Source: Laccaria trichodermophora
Lineage: Eukaryota > Basidiomycota > Agaricomycetes > Agaricales > Hydnangiaceae
Length of the DNA: 64,000 bases
Direction of reading: 5' to 3'
Assembly (NCBI GenBank): GCA_018417955.1
Contig: JACTVC010000009.1
Span: forward strand, 868,001-932,000
The notes under the pieces: model-generated
What the model was told of the DNA's origin: nothing
Seen by the model: the letters and a program-made list of their open reading frames with translations, nothing else
The model's database searches: none
Program-made: the position numbers and the translations under genes
Shown here: piece after piece, positions 31,650 to 44,397 of the stretch
How positions within the stretch are numbered: the stretch's first letter is position 1
How the letters are laid out: the number at the start of each line of letters is the position of its first letter

Positions 31650-31844
31650 TTCTTTTTATAGGCGGCACCTGATCGAAAGTACCGTACCAAGGCCTTGCTT
31701 CAAGTTATGTATATACGTATAAGTAGAGAGCCGTGTCGAGCATTGAGTAAATAGTTGTTATACACTGGTATCAAACCGTTCTATTAACGGCAAAATGTGT
31801 GGGTTGCGCTGTGCCTGAAAAAGGACGAAGAAAATAAGCCCACT

Positions 31845-34124
31845 TCAGACTAAACTGCTTTCTCGCAAATACTGCCGAAGGACCATATCCCTAACTGAGA
31901 TGAAAAGATGAATGAAAAACCCTGATAATGACAGAAGCAGACCCACCATTCCCAAGAATATTCTGAGTTGATTTGCCGTCCTGCAAAATGTTAGAGACCT
32001 GGATGACAAGAGGACATGGATCATACAATAGCTGATGTAAGATGGCAATACAACACCCTCGGTGAAGGAGAATATTGCTTGTGCAAGTTAGCTGCGATGA
32101 ATGTTAAGGGGAGCTCGAGAGATATGAAGAGAATGACACGTACCGAACTTTTTCCGCAGATCTACATGAGTAGAAGTTGTCAAAAAAGAAAGAAAAAACT
32201 CCACATAACTGGCAACTCACAAGTCGACGCGTTTTCAGGTTTGTTTGGTCTGTTCCCATATGACACAACGTGCTGACCGAACTGGATGCCAGAATCAAGC
32301 TTGGCTAGGAAGCTGTTAGCGGTCTGATCAAGGCGAAAGAAACTCGCTCTACCTCTGAAGAGATCAAACTTGTTCAAAAACAGAACAGTTTGGGCGTTCT
32401 GAAGTAGTGGGTTTGATACAATAGACTTCCATAGCATAATGGAGTCTTCCTGTCAATTCAAATTGAATGCTTCACCCTCAGCAAAAATGGGCATGCGACG
32501 CACTAATCTGTTGACGGAGGGATCCTCGGCTAGCGTCTAACAACGTCATTAGGTGTCGTCTCGTTGTGAAGATGGAATCCATACTTCGTCAAAACCTGAT
32601 ATTGGAGCCAAGAAAATTATAGCATCCATATTGTCGAAGAACGGAGCCCACGCCGCTAAGAGCACACTCGTGAGTTTGTGGTGCATGGGCAATAAAAAAA
32701 GAGATATGCAATACCTCGCTGTTACACCACACATTAGTTACAATGATGCAGGGAGGCAGTAAACAATGATACGCACTAGTGAACGTGCGCCTCCGACATC
32801 GAAAACCTTCCAATCGTGTGCAACCATATTTCCTGTAAGACGGTGAGAGGACGTCGAAACTCTGTCGCATATGATATTACCGGCTTTAAATTTGAAGCGG
32901 TGTTCGGATACACCAAGAGTCTTCAACCTCGCCCGTAATATATCATCTATGGTTGCCAATGATGACCCTTCCGTGATCTCAACGGGACGACTTACCGTCA
33001 GATGGCACATATCTGAGGGAGGTGACGCGGTCGAGGGAATCCAGGAAACTGGATCTGAGTTCAGCTCTGGGAACGGCGACTAGGAGATTCCACTGACAAG
33101 CCTGCTTTATCCTCAAGACGAATTTTACGACTCTTCAGCATGCCTCTGATCGTTGGATCATTCCACAGACGAGTCATATCTTCCGCGCAAGCATGGAGGA
33201 CAATCCCAGGATCATTGGGGTCGTCGAAATCAATGTCCATTCCACTGTCCAGGCTGCTTCTGACAGTATTTGCTACGACACGGCTAAAAGCGCCCTTCCA
33301 CTGTGACGTAGAGTTCACAGCGATTTCTTTGCGAGCGCGTGCGGAGCGTGTCGCATAATTTATATTGGTGACTGATGACAAGTGAGTAGCTTCAAATTCA
33401 ATAGACCCGGGAGGTGTGAGCTTCCTCAGTAACGCTTCTTCCACCTGGTGGAGTGGTAACAACCGCATCCTGAGCTTGAGATGTTCCGGTGTGAGAGAAT
33501 GGGGGTCATCGGGCAGCGGTGACCCTTGGCCTTGTACTTCCGCCATTGTGTTGAGTATCAGTTGAATGGAGCGTACCACGTTGAGCTGCACGACAGCTCT
33601 CCACGAGGCACGCTCATCGCGGAAGGCCTACGGCAGCCAGGTCGATGAATTGTGGTTACCGAGACCTGCACCACTTACTTTTGGGGAGTTGATTAGTTGG
33701 AAATCTAAAAACGTGAATTCAACAGCGATTAAATTTATGTTTTTTTAAACCGCGTACTCTTAAGCGTTGTCGATTTTCCTAAGAAGTTGGCGAGTGAGTC
33801 GTGTTACAGGTTGGATCATAGAGCAGTACTCTACCTGATTCACTCTGGCCTGGATGTCGCAAAATCAGTATGAGTCGAAAGGGATTGTATAATTGGGGTC
33901 CACACACCCAACAAGAGCACTCTAATAAATTTTGGAGACTTCTTTTCAGCTATTCTTTGACGGTTTATTTCCTCGTCAATGGCATCCGACCGCTTTTGAG
34001 CTTCCGTCTCGGCTGCAATACGAGCATCCTTCTCCTCCTGTGTCTCGTTCGGAGGGGGCGCGATGGCTCTTGACAAGGGGTCGTCATCAGAGTTAATGTC
34101 GATGCGGCGACGAAATTGGGGCAT
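31845..34124 (-). CDS. Divergent G-protein alpha subunit
   Basis: A heterotrimeric G-protein alpha subunit of the large fungal type. It starts MPQFRRRIDINSDDDPLSRA, with no MGxxxS myristoylation site. The P-loop VLLLGQSESGKSTTLK is spread over three exons and is followed by DFQLINSPK and AFRDERASWRAVVQLNVVRS. The helical region is enlarged by about 100 residues. Switch I keeps the Arg (ARLKTLGVSEHRF). Switch II reads WKVFDVGGARSL, so the catalytic Gln of DVGGQ is Ala. DNMDAIIFLAPISGFDEV and NAQTVLFLNKFDLFRGR (NKxD) follow. The short C-terminus ends VLRQYLRESSLV, reached through two introns. At least ten introns are needed. Slow GTP hydrolysis is inferred from the Gln change; similar variants belong to a basidiomycete-specific G-alpha group. 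Confidence 0.85.
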
Positions 34125-34630
34125 GGAGGGGGGAGCGGATCAAGGCTGTCTGGGAGAACTGCGGACTAATAGGAGAAGAAAGGAGGCGAAGGGATGGATC
34201 CATCATATCCAGTCAGATATCATTCGGAGAGTACGCGAAGGTTATTTTCCCAGGTGCATGGAAGAAGAAGGCGGGTTAATTCCATTGTAATTCCACTTTG
34301 AACAAGATGAGTTCCACATCGGTCAGCACCTGCGTCCGATATCGGCCTGGTACCAGCCCTGCAACGCCTAGTATTAAAAGTTTAAAGCTGGTCTTACACC
34401 CCTGTCTTTGCTTGTGTTGCAGCCTGGTTGTGATTGGATCAACTGTCGACACATTCATCACTGAGAATTTCATCAGATCCAATTCTCCGAACCTGAGGAC
34501 GTCGGGCCACCGGCTCTGACGACCGGTGTGTCCAGTGTCAAAAACATGTCAATCTTATGCAATGTACAAGTGGATACAGAATGGTGACAGAATCCATCTT
34601 CTATCTGACGTTCAGAAGACGTCCAGCCTT
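34125..34630. other. Intergenic
   Basis: About 500 bp between the G-alpha start and the stop of the LEA-like gene. Nothing recognisable. A purine-rich stretch (34110-34270) lies just upstream of G-alpha and may be part of its promoter or leader. Confidence 0.4.
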
Positions 34631-35378
34631 CTACTCGCCTTTTTCCTTCCCCTTTTCGGCCTTGGAGCTTCCCCAGCCTAGCCACGAGAACCACCCACGT
34701 TTTATCTTTTCTTCCTCCTTCCCTGCTTCAGCGCTCAGACGTTCGGCCGTCTGTCCTGTGGCTGTTCTAGCTTCTTTGTACAAGTTCTCCGTAGACCCTC
34801 GTACTTTTGCGAGAGAGTCCTTGGTAGAATCCCTGACAGAGCCGTATTTTGCTTCCGCGCTCTCTTCGAGACCTCGTGCACGCGTTGCAACATCGCCAGC
34901 CACATCGTCAATGTTCGAGCGCGCAGAATCTATTTTACTTTGACCCTGTGCCTGCAGCGCGGAATGGGTGAACATTTCATCTCCTTGTTATGCAAACCCA
35001 CCTTCGCCTGCCGATATGCATCGTCTGCACTCGATTTAGTAGCTTCCGCAGTTTCCACGCCCTTTTGTTTAATTTGCTCCCTATTAGCCTTCGTGTTGGT
35101 GTCCTGAGGATTGTTGAAGTAGAAATACGCTCCACCAGCAGCAGCGAGACCAAGTGCGATATAAACTAGAGTGTTATCCGACCCTTTTGCTTTCTGTTTC
35201 AGCTCCGCCTGTCCTGGAAGGGGTCCTGGTGTAGTCGCATATTGGCGTTTTGGCTGAATAGTATGTGTGAGTGTTATCAGATGTTATCATGTATGATACC
35301 ATTGGGCGACACCATCCATACCTTTGGTAGATAAATGATGGGTCGTGCTGTGAGACGGAGAAGTTGGGAACGCAACAT
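34631..35378 (-). CDS. LEA/apolipoprotein-like mitochondrial membrane protein
   Basis: Starts MLRSQLLRLTARPIIYLPK, a typical mitochondrial presequence. After one intron comes PKRQYATTPGPLPGQAELK, then a transmembrane helix (TLVYIALGLAAAGGAYFYF). The rest is amphipathic repeats of LEA/apolipoprotein type (TNTKANREQIKQKGVETAEA, SKIDSARSNIDDVAGDVATR, AKYGSVRDSTKDSLAKVRGS). A Trp-containing end, GWFSWLGWGSSKAEKGKEKG, closes it. A second intron has a GTGGGT donor. Related Agaricomycete proteins are often annotated as calcofluor white hypersensitive protein; that label says little about function. A role in the inner membrane or stress protection is a guess. It shares a ~160-bp divergent promoter with the NRK gene. 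Confidence 0.75.
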
Positions 35379-35541
35379 GATTGTGGGCAGGAGCAAAACG
35401 CGTGCTTTCAAGTCATAATAGAGCTTAGTTGAGTGCTCTCCACATATATGACGTCAATGACGCAGTAACACGTGGGTGCATAGCACGTGATGTACTCTAA
35501 TCTTATCTCGAGTTTATTTTACCTTCGTCCAAATTGATCCA

Positions 35542-36672
35542 ATGAAGGTCATCTTGGTTGGCATTGGGTGTGTCTCGTTGCCGCCATCCCTTTCTCGATT
35601 TAACATCAAACATAGCGGTGCTACATGCTCTGGAAAAACCACCCTTGCAAAACACATCAACAACATCCTACCAGATAGCGTTATCATCCACCAAGATGTA
35701 AGTCGCCTTCAATGTTGCTCAGTCTCTCTCCGTCCTCATCTGCAGGCATTTTTCGTTTTTCACTTAGGATTTTGCTCCTGTGCGTTATTAAAAGCTACGG
35801 CGATGCTTGTCTGACTCTGCTCAGCCTCAAGAACTTGTGCCAATCCACCCTATTCATGCAGTGCAGGATTGGGACGCCGCACCTGGCGCAATTTCCTGGC
35901 CTCGTTTAATTGACTTTTTACGAGACGTAAAGTCCACGGGGAAATTTCCACCTGACCACCGGAGTCATGATCACTTGAACGAACAAAAGGAACTAAAGCT
36001 GGACGACGACGTCAAGGCAAAGTGGATTCATGAATTCGCGGAGTTGAAGAAGCAAAGGGAGGCAGCAGGTTTAGAGCAGATTGTCTGGGGATTGGTTGAC
36101 GGCTTTCTGTTGTACTGGCATTCGGTAAGACCAGTTTGCGTTTTCATTGCTTGACATAATTATCTTGCATCTTAGGAGGTCATTCAGCAACTGGACGTGC
36201 GCATATTCCTCCGAGTTCCCCACGATACCTTGAAGCAAAGACGACACGAGAGACATGGTTACCACACCGCAGGTGAGATGCAGCCTCTCTTTCCCTGGCT
36301 TTTGGCCACTCCAGTTCGCAACCCTGATTATTTTCCACTATCTATCGTCTATCTCTTTACTCAAATCCTGCTATGGCACTGACGAACGCAATTTTTTCGC
36401 TCGCTATCCTTTGTCCTCGTGGACCGCAATTTGGAGTGCAATCCGATCCAGAGGGAACTTTGTGGCGCGATCCACCGCATTACTGGGAAGATATCGTATA
36501 CCCAGCCTATCTTGATGCGCACAAGGATGTATTTGAAAACGGGGACGTGGAAAACGGTAAACCAGTGTCAAAAGTGGAAGAGCTTTTGGTATTGGAGACC
36601 CTCAAGATGGATATTGGAGAGGCTTTTGATCGTTGTTGCCAAAAACTGAAAGAGGCTGCGGGGAAGAGCTAG
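35542..36672 (+). CDS. NRK1: Nicotinamide riboside kinase
   Basis: Phosphorylates nicotinamide riboside to NMN in the NAD salvage pathway. The P-loop, joined across an intron after MKVILVGIG, is GGATCSGKTTLAKHI. IIHQDDFAPPQELVPIHP, with the catalytic Asp, and DWDAAPGAISWPRLIDFLRD follow. Next come GLVDGFLLYWHSEVIQQLDV (the DGFLLY strand) and VRIFLRVPHDTLKQRRHERH (lid with Arg/His). After an intron, DPPHYWEDIVYPAYLDAHKD leads to the C-terminus ending EAAGKS. About 275 residues, normal for fungal NRK1. Around five introns are present, including one that interrupts the Q-D-D motif. Confidence 0.88.
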
Positions 36673-37467
36673 ACGGTTTTTTTATACTATAAAGGATTAT
36701 GACACTTAGATCTTGGATTACGATAGATCGCAAACAGGGGTTTATTTCTTTCTTCGCACTATCCTCGACGAGCAATCCGGTCTATGCTGATTTTCGTTAA
36801 CGCTATACATCGACGCCAGAAAATCATCTGTCTCTGGGGCAGGTGAATATCAAGAACATATGTGGGTCTTTGTAGCCTAGATCAGCCTAGATCTCTAGAG
36901 TACATCCGCATCGGTTCCCCAGCACTGTGTGTAGTTAATGAGCGACAAATTTATGGTCTCGAACAAGTATTGAAAATAATGCGTTACATACTGTCGACAC
37001 TCTTGTGATTATTAGCAATACGCCATGGGTGTTCAAGTCGAAAGGAAAACGAGGAAGCTGTTTTACCCCACCCAGTCGTTTCTGGGGTCGGTTTTCAAGT
37101 CGACGAGTAATTCATTCTGGCGAACGATCAAAACTCGGACCGGGTTCCTTTGGGGGATCAACATAGGGGCAACATGTACCAGAACATCGTCTTGCTGCCT
37201 CTGCGATTATCATTCTAGAAAGTCTACGCACAACCCAGCTACGCTCTCGAGTAGTTGATGCCGACATGACTAACATTTGGTGGTGGTGTAAAGGAGTGGA
37301 TTATGCCGGGTAGTGGATCATCCGTAGCGTGACATGGGTAACGCGTGACGGCCATTTCACATGACAAATAGATAGCGGAAGAGCCGTCCCATATAAGAGC
37401 ATGACCCGTTCCTCCAATCCTGCACTCCCGATCTCTCACCTACACCCTCCACTTTTTTTTTTGCAAA
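36673..37467. other. Intergenic
   Basis: About 800 bp between NRK1 and the fumarate reductase gene. Short open frames only. A T-rich run (TTTTTTTTTT, about 37450) sits right before the fumarate reductase start codon. No element recognised. Confidence 0.4.
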
Positions 37468-39494
<2,027 letters not shown>

Positions 39495-39879
39495 ATATCT
39501 GACCTCGCTGATGATTGGTTGTGCTTTCATGCGCCGTCATTCAAAAGTAGAGATGTTGTTTGAACTCTTTGGGCCGTATTCTATTACATATCCTCATCCA
39601 CATCATTTATATATAATATAAGCATTACCCGGTGGCTTGAACGGTGTTGTACTATCTCTGCATATGTTATGTTGTTTCCACTTCAAACTCATACAAATCA
39701 ATGGCTTATGGCCAACTTATGGCGAAGGCATGCCGCTACCACGACAAACACTGTCACCCTGACAGACACGCATAGGCAATAAGATTAAATGACCCATACT
39801 CAACTAACTATATTCACAACTTCGTACTATTACCAACGGGTTCTTCCTCGGCTTCGCGCAGCGCCTGTTCTCACCCACC
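39495..39879. other. Intergenic
   Basis: A 385-bp spacer between two plus-strand genes. It contains AT-rich ATATATAATATAAG sequence near 39610, probably in the 3' region of the upstream gene. Nothing else recognised. Confidence 0.4.
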
Positions 39880-41742
39880 ATGTTCTCCCGTGGTCGCCAT
39901 GCATCCACTGAGGCAACTCCACTCTTACAGGACCCCCTTGACGAAGAACATCATCAGAAACTCCGGGCACCAAATCCCAAATCTCGCGGGATAGTATGGG
40001 GTTCACTAACTTTGACTTTCTTGATTGCCCTATTTCTTGTGCTCGGATTCAACAACGAGTTTGGTGATGTTGTTCGGCCTTGGCTGGGCTTTCTGCCCAA
40101 AGACCCACTGCTTGCAGCTCAGATAATCCTTCGTGATGCCCCCGTTATCGTGCGTCGTTGCACATATAGTGTTCACCTCTATCTAATAAATGAATCATCC
40201 AGGACGGTCATATTGGTGAGTTGCCACGCTCAGTGCGTTTATGACGTGCCAATCCCTTCTCATAGACCTACCGTATCTCGTGCGGTCACAATACGCCAAC
40301 AATGTAACTGCCGTCGATCTGGCTACCCACATGCCCGGGCATGTCGACATTCCAAGGTTGAGAAAAGGGAAAGTGGGAGGATTCTTCTGGCAAGCCGACA
40401 CACCGTTTCTGTCCTCCCTTCCTTATTTTCCCTAGGTCTACATACGTTGCTTGCCCAGAGCCTGATGGAGCAGACAGGGACTTTCTTGATGCTAGCTGGC
40501 GCGTTCGGTTTGTCTACTTGAAGTGTCTGACGAAGTTACATGCCCCAATCAAGGCTTTACTATTAGCGATACCCTTGAACAAATCGATGTCTCCAAGCTC
40601 TTGATTGAAAAGTACCCAAAGGTAATCATTCGTATCTCATCTCTTACGTTGTCCTCTGATACTTTGACGTGACGCAGACCTTCCGTTTGGCTTTAACATC
40701 CGATGATATTAAAGAAGCAATAAACAGCAGGAAAATTGCAAGTCTTTTGGGAGTTGAAGGGTGCGCTTTTGAAGTTTCGGCGCCAGCCTTTTTCCTTCTT
40801 GGAATGACGACGTCTTAGTGGTCATCAACTGGGAAATTCCATCGCTGTTTTACGCCAATATCATGCCCTCGGAGTTCGCTACGTGACTCTAACACATACC
40901 TGCCATAATGCATTTGCGGACTCGTGTGGCTATCTACCAGGGATAGTTCCTCTTCACGGCGGTCTGAGGTATGTTTTTGTATCGCATATACTACAATCTC
41001 ACACTCTTCCAGTGCTCTGGGGAAGTCTCTGATTGAGGAAATGAACCGTTTGGGTGTACTTGTCGACCTTTCACACACTTCCGATGCAACAGCCACACAA
41101 GCCCTGCGACATTCTAAGGCCCCAGTCATATGGTCCCACTCTTCTGCGCGTGCAATACACGATGTTCCCCGAAATGTTCCTGACGAGGTGCTGAAACTTA
41201 TTGGAACTGGTGAAGGTCAAAAGGATGGCGTCGTCATGGTAAGCACTCCTTTTGAGGTAGCAACTCAGGCTCATTTGATATTCTAGGTGAATTTTGCCCC
41301 TTTCTTTGTTGCAAATCCTGGAGAGGCAACCGTCGCTGCAGTTGCTGACCATGTGGAGCATATTGCGAAAATCGCTGGAATAGCACAGTTAGTACTTCTT
41401 TTCCTCCTTCCTCGATCAAGACTGATAATCCCTTTATTCTCAGCGTTGGGTTAGGGAGTGATTTTGATGGCATTGAAGATGTTCCCGTCGGTTTAGAGGA
41501 TGTGTCCAAGTATCCTGCTTTAGTAAGTCACTCTCGAAAAAAAACAGCAGTGTGTGCTGAAGTTTTGCAATGATCAGATCGCCGAGCTATATAGGCGTGG
41601 GTGGAACAAGTTCGCTCTTGCTGGCCTCACGGGGGCGAACCTATTGCGTGTTTTCGAGGGAGCGGAGACAGTTGCTCGATTATTACAGCTCGCTGGAACG
41701 GAGCCCAAGTTCGATGTTTACAACAAGCGTTTAGACCTTTGA
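39880..41742 (+). CDS. Membrane dipeptidase (peptidase M19)
   Basis: A zinc dipeptidase of the renal dipeptidase family. The N-terminal ~40 residues are cytosolic, followed by one membrane helix ([19 protein letters not shown]), giving a type II topology with the enzyme outside the cytosol. Zinc ligands are found at DGHIDLPYL (His-x-Asp, split by an intron), SLLGVEGGHQLGNS (Glu), [15 protein letters not shown] (His) and [11 protein letters not shown] (His). The late motif [13 protein letters not shown] holds the substrate-site Asp. The C-terminus is [20 protein letters not shown]. About eight introns. Length and motifs fit an active enzyme. Confidence 0.88.
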
Positions 41743-42107
41743 ACTTTGTCAGGGTGTCTAGACTTTAATTCTATGGGGTAGGAGTACCCCGCGGTAATCA
41801 TGCTTAGCCGCCTTAAATTATATATACATTGCTGAAATTGCAATGGTGGCGACCAAGAGTGAAACGAATCACAACTTCCGGAATCGATTCTTGTATATTG
41901 TGTGGACTTGTGTTCTTCGCCAATTCTTCACAACGTTCATTCTTTCTCATCAAGAGGTATATCATTTAGTATCGTGCCAGGATCCCAAACCCCGTTCATA
42001 CACAGAATACAAGAGAATGTAAGAAAGGAAGAAAACTTTATATCTCGCATGTGACTCCATCGAGACGCTCCGCTACTGAAGGAAGACTTTAGACAAAATT
42101 ACCAACT
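41743..42107. other. Intergenic between convergent genes
   Basis: A 365-bp 3'-to-3' spacer between the dipeptidase and VTS1. AT-rich, with TATATATAC near 41820. No gene or element seen. Confidence 0.4.
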
Positions 42108-43698
42108 TCAAGCTGCAACATCGGTTGAATCAGTAGGAGTGGCTGAATCAGCAGGAGTGGCCGAATCAGTAGGCGTGGCCGAATCAGCAGGGAGGGTAGC
42201 TTCAACGAGTGGAGAGCTCGATAAATTCGGAGCAGCACTGTGAGGGACTTTAGAATCCCAGGTTGGGGTAAACACCGGTGAATTGATTGACAACTTAGAC
42301 CGGGGAGCAGCACTTTGAGGCATGCGTCCGTACTCGGAGGGAAGTCTAGTCGGCATGGCGCTTGTAGTCGGCGTTGCGCTATTGGGTTCTTCCATACCCA
42401 TCGTCTTTCGAACGTGTTCAAAGGTGCGCAAAAGCCTCCTTCTGGCTCCTAGAGCGGCAACGCCCTTGGCCTCGAGAGAGGCGTCGTCAAGAACGACTAG
42501 CTCTTGCCACGTTAAACCATCAAAACAGCTTGTGTATTTGTGAAGCCTGAGGCTCCTCAGCCAATTTGGAATGTCGTTAAGCATTTCCGGATCAAAGTCC
42601 TCTTCTCGAGGGGACGGTAAGGCGGCGCTGTCAAGCCCGCTGCTCTTCAAACCAGCACTCTTCAAGCTGCTAGTGGGACGAAGTCCACTACTCTTCAGCG
42701 CGCTGGCGGGGTATCGAGCGCTTGTGGGAGTGCGCCAATTGGATGCCAGTGATGGTTTCTTTTGCTTAGCCTGGGCCTGTGGCTGAGTTGTTGCCACGCC
42801 AGTAGGCTGAACTAGACCGCTCATGATGAGCTGAACAGCGAGCAGCTGAGCCTCGGTTGAGAGTCCTGCGTTGGCAAGCATGTTCAAAGTGTACGGATTC
42901 ATCATACCAAGGCCAGGGATAGGAGCAGTTGCGTTGGAGGCTGCTGGGGTGGGTTTGATACCATCAACCGAGGTCGGGAGTGGTGTATTGACCGTACTTC
43001 CCCACTTGCTAGGATCATGAAGGTTTGGTAAATTTGCCTGATGACCTTGCTCATCCAACGCAGATCTCGCTGTGAGGGGTGTAGGTGTCGCCGGGGAACC
43101 AAGGAGAGGGATGCTGAGACTCGGAGGACGTAAGCTCAACTTAGCGAGTTTCGGTTTCGATAAAATGTCAAGGGAGACTGAAAGGTAGACAGGTCGATTG
43201 AAGAAACATCCCATATACCCTGTTAACGCTTACCAGGCTCTGGTTTAGGTTGCACCATGCGCTGAAGCACGGACATAAAGAAAAGAACCTGATCTTGGGT
43301 AGAGTGCTGAAGGAGGGTGTAGACTGAAGCTGTTCGCTCAGGTTCAGAAAGAACTTTGAACCCTGTTTCGAAGTAGTTGATTATTGGATGCCAGGGAAGG
43401 AATGTAGAATATGCGCACAATGCTCAATGGTGTTCAATTCGTCTTTGAACTTGGTGTCCAAGGAGGCTTTGGCCACTTCAGCCTTTCGGGGAACAATCAA
43501 CTTGACTTGTCAGGTGTCGAGGAAAGAAGAACTCACCAAGATGGATTCATACTTGTGGAAATCTTTGATCCAGCGGTCAAATCCTTCGAGAGCGGGAGGA
43601 GCGGTAGGGAGAGCATCATTAGCTTGACCTGAAGCTAAAGCTGGAGTCATGTCTGAATTGGAGACAGTGACCTCGGGAGTGGATTCAATGTTCGACAT
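42108..43698 (-). CDS. VTS1: SAM-domain RNA-binding protein VTS1 (Smaug type)
   Basis: Binds hairpins of the Smaug recognition type in mRNAs and recruits the CCR4-NOT deadenylase. The first true ATG is MSNIESTPEVTVSNSD; the frame upstream begins at a non-ATG codon. FDRWIKDFHKYESIL, then KFKDELNTIEHW and PERTASVYTLLQHSTQDQVL (a conserved N-terminal helical region) follow. The SAM domain near the C-terminus is MLNDIPNWLRSLRLHKYTSC, FDGLTWQELVVLDDASLEAK and GVAALGARRRLLRTFEHVRK. Two repetitive segments stand out: LKSSGL/LKSAGL units before SAM and Ala/Thr-Asp-Ser-Ala-Thr-Pro units at the very end. At least three introns. Confidence 0.88.
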
Positions 43699-44055
43699 TG
43701 GGATATCTGGGGGTGGGATGGCTAAGGGTACCAAGGACAAAGAAAAGCCATCCCAGTGCCACTCATCGACTTTATCTATCCTGAGCCATCAAAAGTGACT
43801 AACATAACGACCGGTCAGGAGGACAGCCCCATTTCAAGGCAGTGCTTGATGGAGATCAAAGTTTGACAATGAGTACATGTGGTATGAATAGAACAGGGTA
43901 TGAAATTCTTTCAGATACAAGTTTGTATCTTGCAAAAAAGTCAATGCGTGTAAGAGGCAGCGGTAACAGTTTAGAACAAGGGGTTTCTGTCAAAATGTTG
44001 TGCGATGACTCGAACACCATGAAATTAGCAAAAGTAAACAGGTTGTCGGGCATTC
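43699..44055. other. Intergenic
   Basis: A 357-bp spacer upstream of VTS1 that also follows the small membrane-protein frame. No gene seen. If the small gene continues through a GTGAGA donor at its stop, part of this spacer could be its intron and next exon. Confidence 0.35.
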
Positions 44056-44304
44056 TCACCTCGTAGAGAAGAGATAATACGCGGTTCCAAAGCAAATGAT
44101 GCAGGCAAAGGCGAGCAAACCGAGAAGAAGGACGACGTTGACGTTTGCATGCATATGGCCTTGACGAATCGAAGTCGGGGGTGGTGGCCTCGTCGTCGTC
44201 TCCTGCGATGATCGTGTTCGGGTACTTGGCGCACGTATTCTATACGCGCCCCTTTCGAGGGCAATAGAGGGAGATGCATTGGCTTGTTGTTGGAAAGGCG
44301 TCAT
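44056..44304 (-). CDS. Small single-pass membrane protein, unknown
   Basis: An 82-codon open frame starting MTPFQQQANASPSIALERGA. It has a basic, proline-containing middle (TTTRPPPPTSIRQ) and one strong hydrophobic helix near the end (VVLLLGLLAFACIICFGTA) followed by YYLFSTR. A good ATG and a coherent membrane topology favour a real gene. It fills the gap between two well-supported genes and is divergent from the HAD gene by 93 bp. The stop overlaps a GTGAGA that could be a donor, so the C-terminus may be longer. No family recognised. Confidence 0.5.
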   Translation of the reverse strand: MTPFQQQANASPSIALERGAYRIRAPSTRTRSSQETTTRPPPPTSIRQGHMHANVNVVLLLGLLAFACIICFGTAYYLFSTR

Positions 44305-44397
44305 AAACCAAATTCAAAGAATACTCTTGCGAGCTTGCCGCCGTCGCGTTGCACTTCCGGCTTGTTTGCAAGAGTCGCCACTGACAAATAAAACTGC

